A stretch of DNA of 64,000 nt from JBFWRK01 sp050248955. GTDB taxonomy: Bacteria > Actinomycetota > Acidimicrobiia > Acidimicrobiales > Ilumatobacteraceae. The translations under genes and the position numbers were made by a program. The stretch is taken from the NCBI GenBank assembly GCA_050248955.1, contig JBFWRK010000011.1:1-64000 (forward strand), given 5' to 3'. The first letter of the stretch is position 1, and each line of letters opens with the position of its first letter. Of this stretch, positions 57,264 to 64,000 are shown one piece after another. The notes beneath the pieces were generated by a model. It saw only the letters and a list, made by a program, of their open reading frames with translations. It had not been told where the DNA came from and did no database searches.

Positions 57264-58073
57264 ATGGCCAATCGCGTCTGCCCGAAGTGCGGGTCTTCCT
57301 ACGTCGAGTGGGTCACCGTGTGCGCCGACTGCCGCATCGCGCTCGTCGATCCCGACCAGATCGAAGACCCGCGCCAGCTCGCGGAGGAGTACCAGCTCGT
57401 CTACGAGCTCGGCGGGTGGACGCTCGATCAGCGCACGTCGGTTGCCGCGGCCATGGCCGAGTCAGGGATACCGCACGCCTGGGACGGATCGGACCTCGTC
57501 GTGCACATCGACTACGAGACCGCCGTCGATGCGCTGCTCGAGCCGATCGAGGCCGAGGGTGGGGCACGACCCGTCGCGCCGAACGGCGAGCTCGAGGAGG
57601 AGACCGAGTACGACCTCACCGAGTGGCCGCACGAGGATCGACTCGCGATCGTGAACCGGCTCGTCGAAGCAGGGGTCCCGCACCGCTGGGAGGGCGCGCT
57701 GCTGCTCGTGCCGATCTCCGAGGAGGACGTCGTCGACGAGGTGCTCGACGACATCGAGCTCGGCGGTGACGAGGCAGCGATCGTCGACGACGGCCAGGAG
57801 ACGCCCTTCGGCGTGCTCGAAGCGTTCTTCCTCGCCGCTGAGCGGTTGCGCGGCGACCCGCTCGACGCGGCCGGACTCAACCACCTCGTGGAGGCGACTG
57901 CCGGGGCCGACCCGGTGCGACCCCCGTACGGCGTCGACCTGGCTCTCTGGCGTGAGGCGCTGGAGACGGCCGAGGAGCTGTCCGAGGCGATCGCCGCCGC
58001 CGGCGGTGCCGACGTCGCCGCTGCCACCGACGCCGCCAACGACCTCCACGACCTCCTGCGCGACCTCGTCTGA
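57264..58073 (+). CDS. zinc-ribbon protein with duplicated DUF2007-like domain
   Basis: This 269-residue acidic protein begins with a zinc ribbon (CPKCG at 6-10 and CADC at 20-23). Two related segments follow, YELGGWTLDQRTSVAAAMAE (about 47-66) and DLTEWPHEDRLAIVNRLVEA (about 116-135). Each is followed by GIPHAW/GVPHRW and a VV-rich strand, so the middle is an internal duplication resembling DUF2007-type signal-protein domains. The C-terminal third is helical and acidic (ETAEELSEAIAAAGG). No enzyme motif is seen. The start is supported by TAGCCT 6 nt upstream. Function is unknown. Confidence 0.75.
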   Translation: MANRVCPKCGSSYVEWVTVCADCRIALVDPDQIEDPRQLAEEYQLVYELGGWTLDQRTSVAAAMAESGIPHAWDGSDLVVHIDYETAVDALLEPIEAEGGARPVAPNGELEEETEYDLTEWPHEDRLAIVNRLVEAGVPHRWEGALLLVPISEEDVVDEVLDDIELGGDEAAIVDDGQETPFGVLEAFFLAAERLRGDPLDAAGLNHLVEATAGADPVRPPYGVDLALWREALETAEELSEAIAAAGGADVAAATDAANDLHDLLRDLV

Positions 58074-58120
58074 GCACCCTGCGCCCCGGCCGGCGCCGTC
58101 TCGCAACTGGGGGGCCGGGA

Positions 58121-58126
58121 TAGCGT
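58121..58126 (+). promoter_or_regulatory. leaderless-type -10 element of the J-domain gene
   Basis: TAGCGT ends 6 nt before the ATG at 58133. Confidence 0.4.
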
Positions 58127-58132
58127 GCCGGC

Positions 58133-58828
58133 ATGCTGCTCGCTGAGCTGGAGGTGTGGCACTCGCGGCCGGTGACACCGACGCGGCGGGTCGCGCTCGG
58201 GCATCTCGTCCTGCCATCGGATCCCGCTCCGGGGTTCGGCGGGCTGCTCCTCGGCGCGGTGGTCGCCGCGTACCTGGACGAGGTCGACGACGATCTCGTG
58301 CCCGACATCCACCGGCTCGTCGACCAGATCGACCGTGGCGACCGGATCACCCAGCCCCGCCTGCGTCACCGCTACCAGGTCGACCGCCACGGGCTCGCCC
58401 GCAGCACGCATCGCATGGTCGGCATGGGCGAGCACCTCGGCTTCGAGTTCCAGAACAACGGCGCCCCGCTCCAGCAGGTGCTCGGTGCGATCTACGCCGC
58501 CGAGCGGCTCGGGCCCGCTTCCCGCCACGCCATCGCCGCCGTGCTGCACAAGGCGATGCGGTGGCGAGGACCGATCGGGCCGTCGTTGATCGCCCATCTC
58601 GCCGGCGCCAGGGCGGCCACGTTCGCCTCGCTCGCCGATCCCCGCGCGTGGGCGCTGGACATCCTCGGCTTCCCGGTCGGCACGACGAAGCCGTCGAAGA
58701 AGGACGTCATGGGCCGCTTCCGCGACCGGCTGCGCGACATCCACCCCGACCACGGCGGCGACGAAGCTGGCGCGTCGAATGCGATCGGCGAGCTCACCGA
58801 CGCCCGCCGCGTCCTCTTGGAGGGCTGA
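58133..58828 (+). CDS. protein with C-terminal J-domain
   Basis: This 231-residue protein ends in a J-domain (about 188-231) with the HPD motif at 204-206 (RDIHPDHGGDE), preceded by the basic helix KKDVMGRFRDRL. J-domains stimulate DnaK-type chaperones. The first 180 residues are helical with no recognised family (GFGGLLLGAVVAAYLDEVDDDL, APLQQVLGAIYAAERLG). No DnaK or GrpE gene is nearby. It is followed 2 nt later by the hydrolase gene on the same transcript. Confidence 0.8.
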   Translation: MLLAELEVWHSRPVTPTRRVALGHLVLPSDPAPGFGGLLLGAVVAAYLDEVDDDLVPDIHRLVDQIDRGDRITQPRLRHRYQVDRHGLARSTHRMVGMGEHLGFEFQNNGAPLQQVLGAIYAAERLGPASRHAIAAVLHKAMRWRGPIGPSLIAHLAGARAATFASLADPRAWALDILGFPVGTTKPSKKDVMGRFRDRLRDIHPDHGGDEAGASNAIGELTDARRVLLEG

Positions 58829-58830
58829 AC

Positions 58831-59397
58831 GTGAAGCCCGGCGCGCTGTTGCTCTTCCCCGGGGCCGGCTCGGACCGCGATCACTCGTCGTTGCGCGCCC
58901 TGGAGGACGCGCTCGCCCCGCGTCTGCCGGTGGCGCGCGCCGACTTCCCGTATCGCCGGGCGGGCAGGAAGGCGCCCGATCGGCCACCCGTGCTCCTCGA
59001 GTGCGTTCGCACGGAAGCTGCTGCGCTCGTCGCCCGTGCGCACATCCGCGCCGACCGCCTCGTCCTCGGGGGTCGCTCCATGGGTGGCCGCATCTGCTCG
59101 ATGGCGGTCGCCGACGGGCTGCCCGCCCGCGGGCTCGTGTTGATCTCCTACCCGCTCCACCCGCCGGGTCGGCCTGATCGGCTGCGCATCGAGCACTTGA
59201 CCCTGCTCGACCTGCCGTGCCTGATCATCCAGGGCACGAAGGATCCGTTCGGCACGCCCGACGAGCTCACCGAAGCCACCGCCTCGATCCCTGGTCCGGT
59301 CACGCACGTCTGGATCGACGGCGGCCGGCACGACCTCGCTCGCGCGGACGAGCAGATCGTCGCCGCGGTCACGTCGTGGCTGCGCGGCCTGACGTGA
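58831..59397 (+). CDS. alpha/beta hydrolase (KANL3/Tex30-like)
   Basis: This 188-residue compact hydrolase has LLLFPGAGSDRDHSSL at the N-terminus and nucleophile Ser83 in LGGRSMGGR. Asp138 in IIQGTKDPFG and His167 in GGRHDL complete the triad. The small size and motif spacing fit the KANL3/Tex30-like dienelactone hydrolase group. GGAGGG lies 6 nt before the GTG. Its 3' end overlaps the convergent MFS gene by 29 nt. Substrate is unknown. Confidence 0.85.
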   Translation: MKPGALLLFPGAGSDRDHSSLRALEDALAPRLPVARADFPYRRAGRKAPDRPPVLLECVRTEAAALVARAHIRADRLVLGGRSMGGRICSMAVADGLPARGLVLISYPLHPPGRPDRLRIEHLTLLDLPCLIIQGTKDPFGTPDELTEATASIPGPVTHVWIDGGRHDLARADEQIVAAVTSWLRGLT

Positions 59398-60898
59398 TCC
59401 GGTCTTCCGGGTTGATGTCCTCGAGCTCGCGGTGGGCGGTCTCCGGGAAGGCCAGCAGCACGATCGCCGCCACTGCCAGTTGACCGAGCGCGAACACGCC
59501 GAGCACCTCGAAGTGGCTGGCGCCGCGGTCGAGCAGCGGACCGGTCGCGAGCACCGAGATGCTGCCACCGACGAGGGCTGAGACGGTCACGACGAAACCG
59601 GCGAGGCTGCGCCCCCCGGTCGGGAACAGCTCGCTGCGGTACACCCCGAGTGCCGGGACCGACATGCCGAGGATCAGACCGCCGACCAGCGCAGAGACCC
59701 ACATGAGCCGCCCGCCGATGCCGAACGAGCACAGGAACACCGCCGTGCCGACGGGGAGCGCGACCGCGCCGAGGATGCGCCGGCCGTAGCGGTCGGCGAT
59801 GCGCCCACCGATGAGGATGCCGATGCCTGCGGGCGTGGCCGTCGTGATCGTGAACAGCGCGATGCCGCCGCCGGTGTACCCGCGGACCTCCTCCAGGTAC
59901 CGGTTCTGGAAGAACGACGCGGGTGCGACGAAGAGGTTGCCCATGAACGCAGCGGCGCACAGCGCGACCAGGCGTCCACGGTCGAGGTGGCGGCGCACGA
60001 CGTCGCGCTGGTGGGCGATGAAGCGCTTCGTCTCCGGTAGGCGGCGGGCGAGGTCGGCGGCGACGAGGAGCCAGACGAGCGAGACGACGTAGACGAGCCG
60101 CCACGCGCTCGGCCCGAGATCGGCGAGGCGCAGCGACATCACGCAGATGCCTGCGCCGAGTCCGCTCGCCATCGCGAGCACGCTCACCGCGTACGCGCGT
60201 GAGTTCCGGGGCATCTCCTCCGTCGCTGCCACGGCGATCAGGAGATCGAGCGCGAGTCCGAGCGGGCGCCCGATCGTCTGGCTCGCGGTCAGCACCGGGA
60301 ACGACGGCGCAAGTGCGCCCGCGGCGCTGCACAGCGGCGCAGCCACGGCGGTGAACTGGATCATCCGCCGTCGGCCGATCCGGTCGGCGAGCAACACGAT
60401 CGGCAAGGCGAGGAGGATCCCGCCGCGGACGATCGTGCCGGCGACCCCCTGACCGCTGTTCCCGACGCCGAAGTCCTTCGCCGCGAAGTTGACCGTCTGG
60501 GTGAACAGCGTGTTGACGAACGCCGCGCACAGCGACGCTGCGGCGAGCAGGCCGAGGAGCACGATCTGGCGATGATCGAGGCGATCGGGTGGCGCCCACC
60601 AGGGTTGCTCGCCGGGCCGGTGGTGACCCGGACGGGGGCGGTGGCGCACGCTGCGGCGTACGAACGGCGCGAACGCCCACCCGAACCACGGCAACCCGAC
60701 CCGATACGTCGTGACCTCGTCGATCGCCCCTCCGGTCACGGGCAGCAGCCGGCGCTCGTACCGATCGAACGGACCGTGGTCCTGCACATACACACCGTGA
60801 CCAGCAGCGGCTTCCCGCACGAGGTCGTCGCGCGGCGACGCGAGCCACTCGCCGAGCTCGCCATCGGTTGCGACCCACCGACGACGGACCGTTGCCAC
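59369..60898 (-). CDS. MFS transporter with N-terminal cytoplasmic extension
   Basis: This 509-residue protein has a hydrophilic N-terminus of about 110 residues (including EWLASPRDDLVREAAAGHG and FDRYERRLLPV) and then twelve transmembrane segments. MFS features are LADRIGRRRMIQF (the A-motif loop between helices 2 and 3) and IGGRIADRYGRRILGAV in the second half. The extension occurs in a recognised actinobacterial MFS group; its role is unknown, and so is the substrate. The GTG start is set by TACGCT 8 nt upstream on the minus strand. It diverges from murA across 64 bp. Confidence 0.82.
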   Translation of the reverse strand: MATVRRRWVATDGELGEWLASPRDDLVREAAAGHGVYVQDHGPFDRYERRLLPVTGGAIDEVTTYRVGLPWFGWAFAPFVRRSVRHRPRPGHHRPGEQPWWAPPDRLDHRQIVLLGLLAAASLCAAFVNTLFTQTVNFAAKDFGVGNSGQGVAGTIVRGGILLALPIVLLADRIGRRRMIQFTAVAAPLCSAAGALAPSFPVLTASQTIGRPLGLALDLLIAVAATEEMPRNSRAYAVSVLAMASGLGAGICVMSLRLADLGPSAWRLVYVVSLVWLLVAADLARRLPETKRFIAHQRDVVRRHLDRGRLVALCAAAFMGNLFVAPASFFQNRYLEEVRGYTGGGIALFTITTATPAGIGILIGGRIADRYGRRILGAVALPVGTAVFLCSFGIGGRLMWVSALVGGLILGMSVPALGVYRSELFPTGGRSLAGFVVTVSALVGGSISVLATGPLLDRGASHFEVLGVFALGQLAVAAIVLLAFPETAHRELEDINPEDRITSGRAATT

Positions 60899-60906
60899 GG
60901 CGGGCG

Positions 60907-60912
60907 AGCGTA
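60907..60912 (-). promoter_or_regulatory. leaderless-type -10 element of the MFS gene
   Basis: TACGCT on the minus strand ends 8 nt before the GTG at 60898. It lies back to back with the murA -10 element. Confidence 0.45.
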
Positions 60913-60947
60913 GCGGTGCGATCCGGGAGAGGTCGGCCCGCTCGGGG

Positions 60948-60953
60948 CATACT
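60948..60953 (+). promoter_or_regulatory. leaderless-type -10 element of murA
   Basis: CATACT ends 9 nt before the ATG at 60963. It departs from TANNNT at the first base, so it is weaker than the other elements listed. Confidence 0.35.
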
Positions 60954-60962
60954 GGCTGGATC

Positions 60963-62243
60963 ATGGAACGCATCGTCGCCCGCCGGAGTGGGCCCCTCGC
61001 GGGGAGCGTCAGCCTGCCGGGAGCGAAGAACTCCGTGCTCAAGCTGATCGCGGCGACGTTGTTGGCCGATGGCGTGCACGAGCTCACGAACGTGCCCGGG
61101 ATCGCCGACGTGCCGACGATGTGCGAGCTGCTCGACGCGCTGGGCGTCCACCGCGAGCCCGTCGACCCGGTCGCCGAGCCCGGCGTGCTGCGGCTGCGGA
61201 ACAACGGCGCGATCACGCCCGTGGCGCCGTACGAGCTCGCCGAGCAGATCCGGGCCTCGGTGAACGTGCTCGGTCCGCTCCTCGGCCGCTTCGGCTACGC
61301 GAAGCTCTCGCTGCCCGGTGGCGACGACTTCGGTTCACGTCCGATCGACATGCACCTGCGTGGCCTCGAGGCGATGGGCGCCACGTTCGAGCTCGCGCAC
61401 GGGTACGTCGAGGGTCGGGCCGACGTGCTGTTCGGCGCCGACATCACGCTGCCGTACCCGAGCGTCGGCGCGACGGAGAACATCCTGATGGCGGCCGTGC
61501 TCGCGAAGGGCTCGACGGTGATCGACAACGCGGCGCGGGAGCCCGAGATCGCCGACCTCTGCGCGTTCCTCGTCGAGATGGGCTCCCAGATCTCGGGCAT
61601 CGGCACCTCGACGCTGCGGATCGAGGGCGTCGAGGCGTCGTCGCTCCGTCCCGTGTCGCACCGGGTCGTGTCCGACCGCGTGCAGGCGGCCACCTACCTC
61701 GCCGCGGTCGGCATCTGCGGCGGTGAGATCTTCATCGAGGACGCCCACGCCGAGCACATGGAGATGCTCCTCGATCGCTTCGTCGAGATGGGCATGATCA
61801 TCACGCCGAGCGACGAGGGCATCCTCGCGATCTCACCGAACCCGCGGCTGCGCGCCGTCGACGTCTCCACCTTGCCGTATCCGGGCGTCGCCACCGACTA
61901 CAAGCCGCTCGTCGTCACCATGCTGGCCGTCGCCGACGGCGTGGGCATCGTGACCGAGAACCTCTACCCGGGCCGCTTCCGCTACGTGGACGAGCTGCGG
62001 CGACTCGGCGCGACGATCCGCACGGACGGTCACCACGCCGTCGTGCGCGGCGTCCAGCGCCTGTCGGGGGCACCGGTCCGGGCAGCCGACATCCGCGCCG
62101 GCGCAGCGCTGGTCGTCGCCGGCCTCGTCGCCGACGGGGAGACGGCGATCAGCGACATCCACCACATCGATCGCGGCTACGAGGACCTCGTCGGCCGCCT
62201 GCAGTCGCTCGGCGCGTCGATCGAGCGGGTCAGCGACAGTTGA
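60963..62243 (+). CDS. murA: UDP-N-acetylglucosamine 1-carboxyvinyltransferase with Asp at the Cys115 position
   Basis: This 426-residue enzyme transfers enolpyruvate from PEP to UDP-GlcNAc, the first committed step of peptidoglycan synthesis. Lys22 and Asn23 in GAKNSVLKLIAATLL and the inside-out barrel repeats are conserved. The mobile catalytic loop normally has Cys115 in GGCxIGxRPID; here it reads GGDDFGSRPIDMH, with Asp121 in the Cys position. That substitution is known in mycobacteria and chlamydiae and makes MurA insensitive to fosfomycin. RYVDELRRLGA near the C-terminus is standard. The gene is divergent from the MFS gene. Confidence 0.95.
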   Translation: MERIVARRSGPLAGSVSLPGAKNSVLKLIAATLLADGVHELTNVPGIADVPTMCELLDALGVHREPVDPVAEPGVLRLRNNGAITPVAPYELAEQIRASVNVLGPLLGRFGYAKLSLPGGDDFGSRPIDMHLRGLEAMGATFELAHGYVEGRADVLFGADITLPYPSVGATENILMAAVLAKGSTVIDNAAREPEIADLCAFLVEMGSQISGIGTSTLRIEGVEASSLRPVSHRVVSDRVQAATYLAAVGICGGEIFIEDAHAEHMEMLLDRFVEMGMIITPSDEGILAISPNPRLRAVDVSTLPYPGVATDYKPLVVTMLAVADGVGIVTENLYPGRFRYVDELRRLGATIRTDGHHAVVRGVQRLSGAPVRAADIRAGAALVVAGLVADGETAISDIHHIDRGYEDLVGRLQSLGASIERVSDS

Positions 62244-62246
62244 CGT

Positions 62247-62456
62247 TCAGTGCTCCTGCCTGGTGCGCCGGCGGGCGACCATCAGCAGCACGACGATGAC
62301 CGCGATCGGCCCCAGGACGAGCAGCACCTCGTCCCAACCCCCCTGATGAGCGAGCAGCGCACCGATCACGACGTGACCGGACCGGGAATGGTCGAGCAGG
62401 GAATGATCGAGCAGGGAATGATCGAGCAGGCCCACGGCGTTGCCATGGGTAGGCAT
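62247..62456 (-). CDS. small single-pass membrane protein
   Basis: This ORF of up to 69 residues encodes HQGGWDEVLLVLGPIAVIVV followed by LLMVARRRTRQEH, a C-terminal transmembrane helix with a basic cytoplasmic end. Similar very small proteins with an AHQGGWDE start and one helix are seen in Acidimicrobiia. The N-terminus is uncertain: ATG 62456 makes the LLDHS tandem repeat part of the protein, while GTG 62369 would give a 40-residue protein beginning just before the conserved part. It converges with murA, 3 bp from its stop. Confidence 0.5.
   Translation of the reverse strand: MPTHGNAVGLLDHSLLDHSLLDHSRSGHVVIGALLAHQGGWDEVLLVLGPIAVIVVLLMVARRRTRQEH
62386..62430. repeat. 15-bp tandem repeat, 3 units
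   Basis: Three units of GAATGATCGAGCAGG (the first with one change) occupy 62386-62430. On the minus strand they encode LLDHS repeats at the start of the small membrane protein, if its upstream ATG is used. Confidence 0.8.
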
Positions 62457-62517
62457 CGTACGGGTTCGCCTGGTTCAATGGCGTGGCCCGCCCCACAGAT
62501 CGAGGTTCGAGCCGTTT

Positions 62518-62742
62518 ATGCGCACGCAGGTCGAAGAGACGATCGAGGTCATCCGCCCCGCCCTGCAGGCAGACGGCGGTGACATCATCTTGCGCGACGT
62601 CGACGAGGGCACGGGCATCGTCACGGTCACGCTGGTCGGCGCGTGTGGAACCTGTCCCGCGTCGTCCCAGACGTTGAAGGCCGGCATCGAGCGGATCATG
62701 CGCGACCGGGTCGACGGCGTCACGGAAGTCGTCAACGTCTGA
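62518..62742 (+). CDS. NifU C-terminal domain (Nfu-type) iron-sulfur scaffold protein
   Basis: This 74-residue protein is a stand-alone Nfu domain with the cluster-ligating CxxC at Cys43 and Cys46 (GACGTCPASSQTLKAGIE). ETIEVIRPALQADGGDI is the usual N-terminal signature. Nfu proteins carry Fe-S clusters to target apoproteins. The ATG at 62518 begins the family's conserved part. It is followed 8 nt later by meaB, so the two may be co-transcribed. Confidence 0.9.
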   Translation: MRTQVEETIEVIRPALQADGGDIILRDVDEGTGIVTVTLVGACGTCPASSQTLKAGIERIMRDRVDGVTEVVNV

Positions 62743-62750
62743 AGCTCCAC

Positions 62751-63713
62751 ATGAGCCTCAGGTCCCGAGATCCTCACGAGCTGCTCGACGCTGCGGTCGA
62801 CGGCGATCGCGCCTCGCTGGCGCGCCTGCTGTCGATGATCGAGCGCGGCGGCGACGATGCCCGGACGATCGGTCGGCTGACCTACCCGAGGAGCGGCCGT
62901 TCCTACACCGTCGGTCTCACCGGCGCTCCCGGTGCCGGCAAGTCGACCTTGACGAGTGCTGCGATCGGCCATCTCCGGGCCCAGGGCATCGAGGTGGCGG
63001 TCCTCGCGATCGACCCATCGTCGCCGTTCTCCGGCGGGGCGATCCTCGGCGATCGCGTCCGCATGCAGGATCACGCCACCGACCCCGGGGTCTTCATCCG
63101 CTCGATGGCGACCCGCGGCCACCTCGGCGGCCTCTCGCTGGCGACACCCGAGGCGATCCGGCTGCTCGACGCGGTCGGCCGGCAGTGGGTCCTCGTCGAG
63201 ACGGTCGGCGTGGGACAGGTCGAGGTCGAGATCGCCGGCAAGGCGGACACCACGATCGTCGTCGTCAACCCCGGGTGGGGCGACTCGGTGCAGGCCAACA
63301 AGGCAGGCCTCATGGAGATCGCCGACATCTTCGTGATCAACAAGGCCGACCGGGCCGGCGTCAGCGAGACCCGTCGCGACCTCGAGCAGATGCTCGACCT
63401 GTCCGACCTCGGCCACGACGCCTGGCGTCCGCCGATCATCCCGACGGTGGCGTCGAGCGGCGAAGGCGTCGACGTGCTCTGGAAGGCGGTCGAGGACCAT
63501 CGGGCGGCGACGACTGCGAACGGTGAGCTCGATCGGCGCCGCGCCTTCCGCATCCGCGAGGAGCTGCGCGAGATCGTCACCCGCCGGCTCGAGCAGCGGG
63601 CCCGCGAGCTCTGCACGGGCGAGCGCTGGGAACGCCTCCAGGTGGGCGTCGTCCAGCGGACGACCGACCCGTGGAGCGCGGCCGACGAGATGCTGGCGGG
63701 CATCGGCGGCTGA
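62751..63713 (+). CDS. meaB: MeaB/ArgK-family GTPase, methylmalonyl-CoA mutase chaperone
   Basis: This 320-residue G3E-type P-loop GTPase has Walker A GAPGAGKST (58-66), the Mg2+ switch region AIDPSSPFSGGAILGDR, VETVGVGQVEVEIAG and the base-recognition NKAD. MeaB proteins guard the adenosylcobalamin-dependent methylmalonyl-CoA mutase. The mutase genes are not in this window. A crotonase gene follows 23 nt downstream under its own -10 element, so propionate or related acyl-CoA metabolism is a likely context. Confidence 0.92.
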   Translation: MSLRSRDPHELLDAAVDGDRASLARLLSMIERGGDDARTIGRLTYPRSGRSYTVGLTGAPGAGKSTLTSAAIGHLRAQGIEVAVLAIDPSSPFSGGAILGDRVRMQDHATDPGVFIRSMATRGHLGGLSLATPEAIRLLDAVGRQWVLVETVGVGQVEVEIAGKADTTIVVVNPGWGDSVQANKAGLMEIADIFVINKADRAGVSETRRDLEQMLDLSDLGHDAWRPPIIPTVASSGEGVDVLWKAVEDHRAATTANGELDRRRAFRIREELREIVTRRLEQRARELCTGERWERLQVGVVQRTTDPWSAADEMLAGIGG

Positions 63714-63723
63714 CCGGTGGGGC

Positions 63724-63729
63724 TACCGT
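63724..63729 (+). promoter_or_regulatory. leaderless-type -10 element of the crotonase gene
   Basis: TACCGT ends 7 nt before the ATG at 63737, just downstream of the meaB stop. Confidence 0.4.
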
Positions 63730-63736
63730 CGGGTCC

Positions 63737-64000
63737 ATGGCCGACGATCCCGCACTGGTCCGACTCGAGCGCCGTGACGACGGCGTCGCCGTGGTCACGC
63801 TCGACAACCCGAAGGTCAATGCGCTGTCGCTGGCGTTGCTCGCCCGCCTCGGGTCCATCGCCGCGGAGCTGACCGCGACGCCACCGGCCGCAGTCGTCGT
63901 CACGGGCGGCGACCGGCTCTTCGCCGCCGGTGCCGACATCTCGGAGTTCGGCGGCGCCGAGGAGGCCGCCCGCATCACGGCTGCGTTCCACGCCGCGCTC
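63737..64000 (+). CDS. enoyl-CoA hydratase/isomerase family protein (5' part, cut by window edge)
   Basis: The first 88 codons of a crotonase-family gene run to the window end without a stop. LVRLERRDDGVAVVTLDNP and KVNALSLALLARL are the N-terminal signature, and LFAAGADISEF carries the oxyanion-hole AGADI segment. These enzymes hydrate or isomerise acyl-CoA thioesters. The start is supported by TACCGT 7 nt upstream. Further specificity needs the missing C-terminus. Confidence 0.88.
   Translation, partial: MADDPALVRLERRDDGVAVVTLDNPKVNALSLALLARLGSIAAELTATPPAAVVVTGGDRLFAAGADISEFGGAEEAARITAAFHAAL

Overview
The window is high-GC, gene-dense bacterial chromosome with frequent GTG/TTG starts and 1-4 nt start/stop overlaps. 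The gene set and order (rpiB-glyA-wecA, F-type ATP synthase operon, glpX, murA, meaB, DUF559/AbiEi-like gene, MoxR-DUF58-transglutaminase run) suggest an actinobacterium, most likely of the class Acidimicrobiia (Ilumatobacter-like). The taxonomic call is inference from content. No rRNA, tRNA, CRISPR array, prophage or transposase was seen.

Layout. 1-1.8 kb: rpiB and glyA. 1.8-3.2 kb: a DUF559/AbiEi-like gene bracketed by two copies of a 41-bp palindromic repeat, between two tandem-repeat tracts. 3.3-6.8 kb: wecA-like priming transferase, acyltransferase, L-2-hydroxyglutarate oxidase. 7-9 kb: SulP transporter and MerR regulator, each preceded by a near-identical dyad that looks like the MerR operator. 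9.1-33.3 kb: a surface-polysaccharide locus with an FkbM methyltransferase, a nucleotide-sugar module (C-methyltransferase, glucose-1-phosphate cytidylyltransferase, epimerase-type SDR, SAF-domain oxidoreductase), at least six GT2/GT4 glycosyltransferases (one fused to a PIG-L deacetylase), acyltransferase, Wzy-like polymerase/ligase, Wzx-like flippase, GH74-like lipoprotein, and a minus-strand trio (Gfo/Idh oxidoreductase, aldo/keto-reductase-like barrel, Alg14-Alg13-type fused transferase). 33.5-42.5 kb: a tightly coupled operon of a giant membrane-anchored protein with about 12 Ig/cadherin-like repeats, MoxR ATPase, DUF58 protein and a transglutaminase-fold membrane protein lacking the catalytic Cys and His. 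42.5-44.4 kb: Wzz/BY-kinase-like protein with a degenerate Walker A. 44.5-53.9 kb: ATP synthase operon (Z-I-B-E-F-F'-H-A-G-D-C) plus an SDR; its gamma subunit carries an extra C-terminal helix-hairpin-helix-like domain. 53.9-64 kb: glpX, two small minus-strand ORFs, S9 peptidase, zinc-ribbon protein, J-domain protein, alpha/beta hydrolase, MFS transporter, murA with Asp at the Cys115 position, NifU-like protein, MeaB, and the start of an enoyl-CoA hydratase.

How it fits together. WecA would prime lipid-linked glycan synthesis, the glycosyltransferases extend the unit, Wzx flips it, the Wzy-like protein polymerises or ligates it and Wzz sets chain length. In many actinobacteria wecA sits directly upstream of the atp operon; here about 40 kb of envelope genes separate them. 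A recurring promoter architecture, a TANNNT hexamer ending 6-9 nt before the start codon, indicates that many single genes are transcribed leaderless.
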